Translations under genes and position numbers: made by a program
The notes under the pieces: generated by a model
What the model saw: the letters and a program-made list of their open reading frames with translations, nothing else
Databases searched by the model: none
Told to the model about the DNA's origin: nothing
Part shown: piece by piece, positions 56,851-64,000 of the stretch
Layout of the letters: each line of letters starts with the position of its first letter
How positions within the stretch are numbered: the first letter of the stretch is position 1
DNA from: Sarcocystis neurona
Taxonomy: Eukaryota; Apicomplexa; Conoidasida; Eucoccidiorida; Sarcocystidae
NCBI GenBank assembly: GCA_000727475.1
Contig: KL647289.1
Coordinates: 5,646,019-5,710,018, forward strand
Length of the DNA: 64,000 bases
Direction: 5' to 3'

Positions 56851-56926
56851 GGGTGAAGAGTGTCCGCTGCGCTGCCGCTTCTGTCAGAACCTACACGTGG
56901 GTGTTTCTGTGACGGTATGCATAAAG
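56851..56926 (+). CDS. CCHC zinc-knuckle/RRM protein, exon 3 (completes knuckle 2)
   Basis: It follows a pyrimidine tract (CTGCTTTTCTTCAG) and ends at ATAAAG|GTAAGC, phase 0. Its first base completes Arg 511. Cys 515 then supplies the last ligand of the second C-x2-C-x4-H-x4-C knuckle, so an intron of about 1.2 kb splits the metal site. It continues with C-x2-C-x3-H (519, 522, 526), which could be an incomplete third knuckle; the fourth ligand at canonical spacing is absent. Confidence 0.85.
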
Positions 56927-59022
56927 GTAAGCCCTGTGGGCAAGTTCATCACGGACAACAAAGTGTTTAGCGTAGAAGGTCGGCAGCGAGAAATGGCAAC
57001 GCATGGCGCATGAATACAGTGATAAAAGATTGGCGACGCGAGACGCGCTCGAAGGTTTACGAGTTGAGATATAAAAAGGCGGAAACGGGAAACAAAAGGG
57101 GATGGCCCAGGAGTGAAGGAGCAGTCACGAATATAGAGCGTCTGAATATCATTGGGCAGTTGAGGTGACGCTGTATAACCCTACGCGTCCTACCCCCTTC
57201 CGGCTGTCCGTCAGCACGTGTAGGCCACTTGTACGCAGCAACGCACAGTATCTTCTAGTGACTGAAGTTTGTTTCGACCGTGTGGCTGTACATCGAAGTC
57301 CGCCGGCCTCCACACCGTCGCACTTGCCTTCATGACGTACGTGTGAGTCAGCGTACGTGCTGTACCTTGACTAGCATATAAACCTAAACCCATGTATATC
57401 AACGGGCGCCTGTGGGCATTCAGTTGTGTGAGTTCATGTACACTGGAAAATGTACACTGTCATTTTCGTTGCAGAGGTGTGACGGCCTGAGCTGGTTGCC
57501 ATACCTCTGGTCAGGTGATGTCTCTATAATTCACACTGGTTACGACTGTTTCCAAGCTACCAGAAAGCGCACTGCTTTTTTGTGCCGCCATTTGTTGTTC
57601 GGCCAGCGACTTTTGATGAGTGTTTTACAATATTTGGTTCCATATACATTGTCTTGACTCCCGTGTATAGACGAAAGCTCCAGTGTTTAGGGATCTACGG
57701 ATACATTAACACACACCTGTGCACGCGGGAAACTGCACACGAGTGTTTATTTCAAGGAATATGTGGTTTTCGAATAGAATAGTGGGTTCCAGCCCATGGT
57801 GCGCTTGTGAAAGAGAGTTTTGCGCAGGAATGTTTCACTTCTTGTAGGTGACCAAGTTTTGATCCTTTTGTTGTACAAGATGATAGTGTTGAGGGCCTAG
57901 CCCGGTTTCTGTCGGACCACGAAACGCAGGGATGACGGGCGCAGCTCCGTCGCTGAAGTATACCTTCAGCGCTGCTTAGATGGCCAAATTCTGATCTATT
58001 CTGCGTAGTGGAAGTTTCTTCAATACATTTATCTAGCACACGTGAACACAAAAATTCACGTCTACGGTATGTAATGCAGTCGTACAGATATTCACTTAGA
58101 GTAAGTGCACACGCGTCTGAAAGTTTCCATATGACTTAAAGACTACAAACAACCACGCGTATTCAACAGCTGGGATCGAGGACGTTGGCACGCGTACAGT
58201 TCTTAATGAGTCTACTACACGTAATGTGATTCACTCGAGCCTAGCTACTCAAAAAGTCGCAGGCTAGAACTGTACGAAGAGTCGCCGGCTGTCCTTCGTT
58301 CGTTCTATCGCTTCTCCTCAATTAGAGCAATTCCTGCAGTGGAGTCTCTTAGTCGTTCCTCTCAAACACTCGCAAGCGTGATTTCTTGTGTCTATATGCA
58401 TACGTGTGTGGACACCTGTAGTTTTCGCATATATGCATACACATACATGTGCGGGGGGATCCGTGCGTTTGTCTTCTCCATTGAAATGAGTCTTTTTAGA
58501 GCGTACCATGCAGAGCTCCGAAGGAAGGCATAGTTCACGCCGTAAAGACACGTCAAGAGGTTGCAGCAAACCACAACCGGGCTACATAGTGCATGCTTGT
58601 CCGCTGCGTTAGCTAGGACGGTCTGGACAGGAGACGCAGCATCACGAGTGCAGCTATTGCACTACGTGTGCCCGCGCGAGGTGGTCTGGCGGGTGCCACG
58701 AAGAGTTACCTTGAGCGGTACGACTGTGTCTCCGTCGTAGACCAAGTTGAATTTCTCTCATGTTTGCTCAATACATTACATGAGTGCGACGTCGATAAAA
58801 CAGACAACTGCAACGTTTACTGTAATGATGTTCGGAGAGTTGATGTAGAGGAATTCTAGACTCCGTTATCTGTGCATTCATTGCTTACCATTTGAAAGGG
58901 CTTATCGGTGGGGTTTAATTGCCACTGCTTGAAATGAGACTTCCCCTAGAGGAGCTGCAACTTAGTCGGTGGCTTTGACGCGCCTGCGAATGTCCCTTTC
59001 GTTGTGTGCCCCTTGGTTCCAG

Positions 59023-59259
59023 AGATTCCGCGGTCCCCTGGAGGCATTGTTAGGCATTCCGCTGCCTCTGAGAGACCTGCAACCTGCTTCTCTTCTCTCC
59101 AGCGGCTCTCCGCTTTCTCCTTTTGGCCCTGTTGCATGCACACGCCCGAACAGCGCCTTCGGCAGGAGTGTGTATCTTTCAAATTTGCCGCCGAACACTA
59201 CGCAAGAGGCTGTTGCAGCTGCTGTCGAAAGCCTCGTTACTAAAGGAAGAATTCTGCAG
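59023..59259 (+). CDS. CCHC zinc-knuckle/RRM protein, exon 4 (RRM beta1-alpha1)
   Basis: The acceptor is CTTGGTTCCAG, phase 0, with 79 codons (residues 537-615). After a Pro/Leu/Ser-rich linker it encodes an RNP2 motif (VYLSNLPP, residues 586-593) and the first RRM helix. It ends at ATTCTGCAG|GTGCAG. The GTGCAG donor is weak, and reading through would still look plausible for a few codons. However, splicing to the exon at 60773 in phase 0 yields the remaining RRM strands, which read-through does not. The intron before it is long (2.1 kb); a small extra exon of neutral phase there is not excluded. Confidence 0.85.
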
Positions 59260-60140
59260 GTGCAGCTCTCTAGACAGCGGGAACTGAAGTCCTGCAGCCG
59301 GGCTGTTTCCCGTATCGACGCATGTACAGCAGCCCTACATAGCCACACAGTATACACAGATGTGCTCAAGTGTCTCTACACTGAGGCATATATATTTGTC
59401 GCCACACCGCGTACCTGTATACATATATAGATATACATTTGTATGTGTATATCTGCACATGCATTTGATGGCGTACATGCGTTGGTACGTAGTAACATAT
59501 CTACGTCTCTGCAGCGGGAGTACACTTTTGAGATGGGACACCTTTGCAGACGGGGGGCGTGCGAGACTGTCCACGTGGCACACACGACGATATTCACATT
59601 CAGCTCCATGTGCCTCTTTGTACATATGTTCACGGTGTATGTTGTTGTTTTCCACGCTTCTGCCTCTGCATATACATGCAAGTGTGCGTTGAAATCTTCA
59701 AGTGCACTGACAACCGTTTCCAGCAGAAAAGCAGCAGCGCGACTTCTCGACTACAAACGTGCTGGTGCATATGCCTCGCGATGTCGGTTTCGGCAGCAGC
59801 GACGCAGGCAGCGACACGCAAGGCTTAGTGCAACAGAATTTGTGCTTTAGAAAAATCTGACTGATACGTTTAAAACTCTGTCAGGCCCAACGCAGTTGCA
59901 GCATTCTCAAAGATGTTGTCGCCGGTGCGCTCGCGGTGAACGCCTGCAATGTCAGCTACGTAGGGCGGCCTGCGGGCGTGCATCGTTGTCTTTATAGATA
60001 TGTGTAGGTAGAGTTGCACGCACCTGCGCTTGGTATTTCCTCCTCCTTTACCAGCTGCGCTCTCGCTTGTGTGAAGAAGTGCTTGTTGTTCTGAGCAACT
60101 GCTCGCAACGCTCCCTTCTCCCCATTGTGGTGGCGAGAGC

Positions 60141-60190
60141 AGTAGTAGTCGTAGTAGTAGTGGTAGTAGTAGTAGCAGTAGTAGTAGTAG
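60141..60190. repeat. (AGT)n trinucleotide tract in intron 4
   Basis: An imperfect AGT tract with a few interruptions, lying between exons 4 and 5 of the zinc-knuckle/RRM gene. Frames through it are homopolymeric (Val or Ser) and carry no domain. Confidence 0.85.
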
Positions 60191-60772
60191 CACGAATGCC
60201 ATTGGCAGCAGTAGTGCTGGTCGGAGTGATAGTAACATTAGGCGCACTGGAAGCAGTCAAAAAGTTGAAAGACCCTTGGTAGTAGCGGTTCTCTTCAGAG
60301 AAGAGCCACAAGTGGTATTGGTTGTAGGGGTGGAAATGGTAGTGGGTGTCCTGCGCCCCGGCAGAGCACCAGATACATACGTAACCGCGGCTCGTGCTTT
60401 CAGCGTGCAGGCGTAAAGTAAGCTCCATTCACGCATATGACGGCACTGGCTGCTGCTTCTGCTGGCTGCCGCCGCTGCAACTACACTGCTGCAGAAGTGA
60501 ATTTCGCGGCAGCTTCCTGCGGGGATATCTAGGTAGACATGTGGGAGAAGGCGTTATAAGCTGTGCAGCTGCTTCCCTGGTCCTGTCGTGGCTATAGCGG
60601 CTGCTGCGTATGGTGCACCTGCTGGACTCACTGCACCAGTGTTGTTTTGAATTGCGCTTGTTGCCACTGCAACTGGTGTCCGGCTGCTGCTCTACCTACT
60701 GCGCGGATTCCTCGTAGTGATGTGGGCGCCACGCCTTCTCCAGCTGCGTCTGCCAACGCTTCTTGTGCGCAG

Positions 60773-60859
60773 GTAGATCTCCACGAGAAGCATGCGTTCG
60801 TGCAACTCAGCACCTTGGAAGCCGCCTTTGAGCTCGTCGATAAGCGCCGTCAGTTGCAG
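60773..60859 (+). CDS. CCHC zinc-knuckle/RRM protein, exon 5 (RRM beta2-beta3-alpha2)
   Basis: An 87-base exon, phase 0 at both ends, between CTTGTGCGCAG and TTGCAG|GTGTGC. It encodes residues 616-644: the RNP1-like strand (KHAFVQLS, 621-628) and helix 2. RNP1 is non-canonical: His and Leu stand where Phe/Tyr are usual, as in PTB/hnRNP-L-type RRMs, which read pyrimidine-rich RNA. It joins exon 4 in the loop before strand 2. Confidence 0.85.
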
Positions 60860-61636
60860 GTGTGCTTTCCCAATCTGCTACTGCTGTAGGAGTGACAGCA
60901 CCATTGGGCTGAGGTCTCTGCAGCATGTTTCCTGTTGGAGCACAACACGTTCTTTGCTGCTGCAGAGTGACGTCGTCTTTTCGAGCTGTTTTGTGCGTTC
61001 CACCTGGGCAACGAGTGCCTTGTTCAGACACACAGGCAAAACATCCTGCGTAGCCCAGCTTTCCGTATCCGCTGCTAAAAAGAGGTTGTTTTTGCTGTCT
61101 TGTTTCTTGACTAGAAGGTTTCGTCCACTATATCCCAGTTTCTTATCTGCTGCTAATGAGTGTCTCCTTTCCTGCCTTGTTTCGTCCTTGAGAATGCCCA
61201 GCTGTGAAACCTAGTTATGTTTCTGGTACGCATGTGAGTTTCCCTTTGCTGGTCTGTCTTGTTCCCCTTCCTACGTCTCGCTCCACCAGCGCTCCTGAAA
61301 AAGCTGTTCTACTTAAAGTTTGTTTGGCCTTACACGTAGTGTAGCCTCGCGTCCCTCGTCCTCCAGTTGAAAAGACTGACGTGCAGAGACGAAATGCGCC
61401 AGCGCCTGCTATACTGCCGTAATGGCAGCACGCGTGTATCCTACGTACTGCATCAGCTGCAGCAGCACCTGAGTACGGTAATCCGTGTCTGTCGAATTCT
61501 ATATACGCCAGCGCTCACTCTTGGCGAGAACTGCGGACGTCTCCTCTTGTGTGCATGCGGCAGTTTTACTGCCTGCTGCACTCTACCCTTCCTTTGATCG
61601 TTGCGCTTCCTCTCACGCGTGTCGTTGCTGCGTATA

Positions 61637-61680
61637 CGTATATATATATATATATTCGTATGTATATATATATATATACA
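61637..61680. repeat. TA dinucleotide tract in intron 5
   Basis: Two TA runs separated by TTCGTATG, inside the intron between exons 5 and 6 of the zinc-knuckle/RRM gene. Similar TA runs occur near 23915, 29890, 36530 and 39470. Confidence 0.85.
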
Positions 61681-62181
61681 CACATCTGTATGCATTATTG
61701 TATGCAGCTCGGGCGCACTCCCTTATCAAAGAATTGCCGGTTCGACTTCTCCGCTGCATACAAGTTGTACTGTTCTTTTGACCCTGTTGCCTCTCCGCTT
61801 GTTCTCCTTTGCGTCCTCTTGCGTGCGCTTTTTTTCTCTCCCGCTCTTCACCTTGTATACCTAATACTTCTTACCTTCTAGCATTGGGTATCTATCTGGG
61901 TAGGTGGTAATCTTCCGCAGTGGCAGCAAAAGCAGTTTCTCAGCTGGCACTGCAGCAACTGTGAGAGGACAACACCCAGAAGTCTTCGCGCTTAGATAGA
62001 CTCGCGTGGCTTCCGACGTGGGGCTTCTGCTGAGCTGGTAGTTCTGTTGTGCTGCAGCAACTGCGGCTCCCTGCATCACCCGTCATGCCCTCTCTGTGTG
62101 TGCATCATTGTCGCTTGCTACCCTGCCGCCTGCTGCTGTGGCGCTGCTGCTGCTTCGTCCTGTGCTGCTGTCTGCATACAG

Positions 62182-62550
62182 ATTCGTGGAGTGACGCTGA
62201 AAGTGCAGTTCAAGAAAACGGGAGTCTTCAATAACGCGCTGCCCCAAGGGGCGGGTGCAGGGGCTTTCGTTGGCGGGGGGGGCGTGCTGCATCCATCTGG
62301 AAGCACCAGCAACTCGGGCTTTTCTCTGTCTTCTGCAGGGTGCAACAGCAACAGCGCAGCAGGAGGGACGCACGCGTCAGCATCCACCCCTTTGTCCGCT
62401 GCGTCCTCCCCGGCCGGCGGAGCCTTCAATACCGAAGCAGTCACGCCCAAAATTTCGCCTTCCCTAAACTCGCTGCTCATTTTTCTCGGACCCCCGGCTG
62501 CACCGTACGTGTCAGAGATATGTGCGCAGGTGGCTGCTAAACTCAGAGAG
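62182..62550 (+). CDS. CCHC zinc-knuckle/RRM protein, exon 6 (RRM beta4 and linker)
   Basis: From CTGCATACAG to AGAGAG|GTGAGC, 123 codons, phase 0 at both ends (residues 645-767). It begins with an Arg-Gly turn and the fourth RRM strand (TLKVQF, 649-654), again as in PTB-like domains. It continues as a Gly/Ala/Ser/Asn-rich linker and ends in a helical segment. The frame would run on to TGA at 62679 if unspliced. The strong donor and phase-matched next exon favour splicing. Confidence 0.85.
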
Positions 62551-63173
62551 GTGAGCGAGAGAAAAAACGAATCGACAATCTGGACGCTGGGACTCGCAGC
62601 AACGCGTGCAACGATGCAAAACTCCACGCTGCGGGTGTGCGTGAACGAGACGCCTGCGGACACTTGCAGCGGCCAGTGAGACGTATACGAGTGCAAGTGT
62701 GCTTGCAATTTGTATGCATATCCTGGTACCCTGCCTGCGCTTTTGTTTGTGCGAAGGTATGCATATAACACCTAAGACGCCCGCCTACATTTATGCGAGT
62801 ATGTCGACGAGCAGGTGTTCGTCGGCGCGGACGCCTAACACGTATGGGGCGCGACGGATAAAGAATGTGTACGCATGTAGGTGTGTGTGTGCGTGTGTAT
62901 GTATCGGTGTGTACGAGTACGTAAGGGTCATAGATTTCTAAGTACGTACCGATACGTGGGTGCGCACCCCGCCTACTGGAGTGCCTGCTGCTGTTGCTGC
63001 TGCTGCCACTGCCCGCTGCTGCTGCTGCTGCTGCATTCAGTGTTGCAGCAAGACTGCTAGTCTTGCTGCTCTTGCAGCTGTTGCCTCCCACTCTGATGCT
63101 GTGGTGCTAATGTCCTCGTCCTCCTCCTGCGGCGGCCGCTGCTGCTCCGCGCTGCTGCTGCTATGCTTCTCAG

Positions 63174-64000
63174 GATTTGCAGCTGGGACTGGTGAGCGCC
63201 CAGCAGCAACCACAGCAGTCGCTTATGAACAGCGGCTCCGTAGGCATGCAGCAGATCGGGAGCGACGGGTTGCAGCTGAAGCAGCAACTGCAGGCACAAA
63301 GGTTTGAGGAGCCTCTCGGCACTCCGATGACCCGTTCACTCCTCAGTATGTCAGGCAGTGGCAACAACGGCAACGTGGGTGCCATATCGGATAAAAATGC
63401 GGGGTCAGGTGCTGCCGGGGTGACTGGGTCTTCTGTCACGACAGCAGCAGCAGGCAGCAGCAACGAAGGCCCTGCTTCTGCATTGTTGTCGTACGGTCTC
63501 ACGCAGAGTAAAACCCGTGCTTTAGGCTCCGATAGCTTGCAGCGCCGGCAGCTGCCCTACATGGATGCTGCAGCAGCCTCTGCTGCTGCACTTCTGCAGC
63601 AGCAGCAGTTACTGGCTTTGTCCCGACAGCAACAACAGCAGCAGCAGCAGCAAAAAACGCCTCATGCCATCAGCACGGAGAAGATATTGTTGCAGCTGCT
63701 GCAGCAGCAGCAGCTCGAACAACAGCAGCAACAGCAGCTCGCGCAGCAGCAGCACCGCTACGCCCTCGGACAGCGGGACGACGGTTCATCATCCTCTTCG
63801 TCTGCACAGGATATGCTGCTAACCGAAACGCTAATGCGCGCTGCCGCTGCTGCCGCAGCGGGGCGGTGCATCCAGGCCACACCTGAGCGCAGCAACAGTG
63901 AAGCATATGACGCCAGACAGCACCTGCAGCTGCAGCTGCGACAGCAGGAACAACTCCAAGATTTGCAGCAACAACAACAGCGACAGCAACGCCTGCTGCA
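63174..64000 (+). CDS. CCHC zinc-knuckle/RRM protein, exon 7, 3'-partial (poly-Gln tail)
   Basis: It follows ATGCTTCTCAG in phase 0 and stays open to the window end (over 275 codons, from residue 768). It is Gln-rich with several CAG/CAA runs (about 63596-63655, 63693-63750, 63920-64000), alternating with Ser/Gly and Ala-rich patches. Gln-rich tails are common in coccidian proteins and may drive condensate or complex formation; that role is not shown here. The gene's end lies outside the window. Confidence 0.85.

Noticed and set aside
57475..57514. Possible 40-base extra exon in intron 3 of the zinc-knuckle/RRM gene
   Set aside because: It has a good acceptor (CGTTGCAG) and a GTGATG donor but would leave phase 1, whereas the next exon needs phase 0.
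62118..62771. Minus-strand 217-codon frame
   Set aside because: Antisense shadow of exon 6 of the zinc-knuckle/RRM gene, whose sense strand carries the RRM strand and phase-matched splice sites.
1..64000. Mobile elements: reverse transcriptase, transposase, long terminal repeats
   Set aside because: No YxDD or DDE-type motif, primer-binding site or long terminal duplication was seen in any frame; only short tandem and inverted repeats are present.

Overview
The window looks like nuclear DNA of a coccidian apicomplexan (Eimeria/Cyclospora-like). This is inferred from style, not from a diagnostic gene. Base composition is balanced, exons are small and separated by 0.6-2 kb GT-AG introns, and proteins carry long Gln/Ser/Ala-rich low-complexity stretches. 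CAG-type triplet tracts and TA/GT microsatellites lie between and within genes. No bacterial operon logic, phage, IS element, CRISPR array or rRNA was seen.

Layout: (1) 3-1532, the 3' part of a RanBP2-type zinc-finger protein whose start lies outside the window. (2) 7366-8886, a long Gln/Pro/Val/Ser-rich reading frame. (3) 14-19.5 kb, two long, probably real reading frames (about 15.3-16.3 and 18.0-18.9 kb) with good splice donors but no recognised domain. (4) 24.6-29 kb, a CAG-rich region ending in a RING finger whose halves lie in different frames; the reading frame upstream is long but interrupted by stops. (5) 38-42.3 kb, a phase-consistent chain of candidate exons of unknown function. 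(6) 45.9-50.6 kb, isolated Cys-rich candidate exons. (7) 53317 to the window end, the best-resolved gene: seven exons with matching intron phases encoding a Ser/Asn-rich N-terminus, two CCHC zinc knuckles, a PTB/hnRNP-L-like RRM and a long poly-Gln tail running off the window.

Every gene I can support is on the + strand. The two best-recognised products, at the two ends of the window, are both predicted RNA-binding proteins; nothing shows that they act together. Most of the remaining DNA (1.5-7.3, 8.9-15, 19.3-24.6, 30-38, 42.3-53.3 kb) is non-coding or too weak to call. The roughly 330 reading frames of 60-170 codons are about what random sequence of this length would give, so I did not annotate them individually. 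Notable non-coding structure: a perfect 17-bp-arm hairpin at 3216-3256, a 15-bp-arm hairpin at 13142-13175, an 87-bp tandem duplication at 40954-41127, and minisatellites at 29.9 and 47.2 kb.
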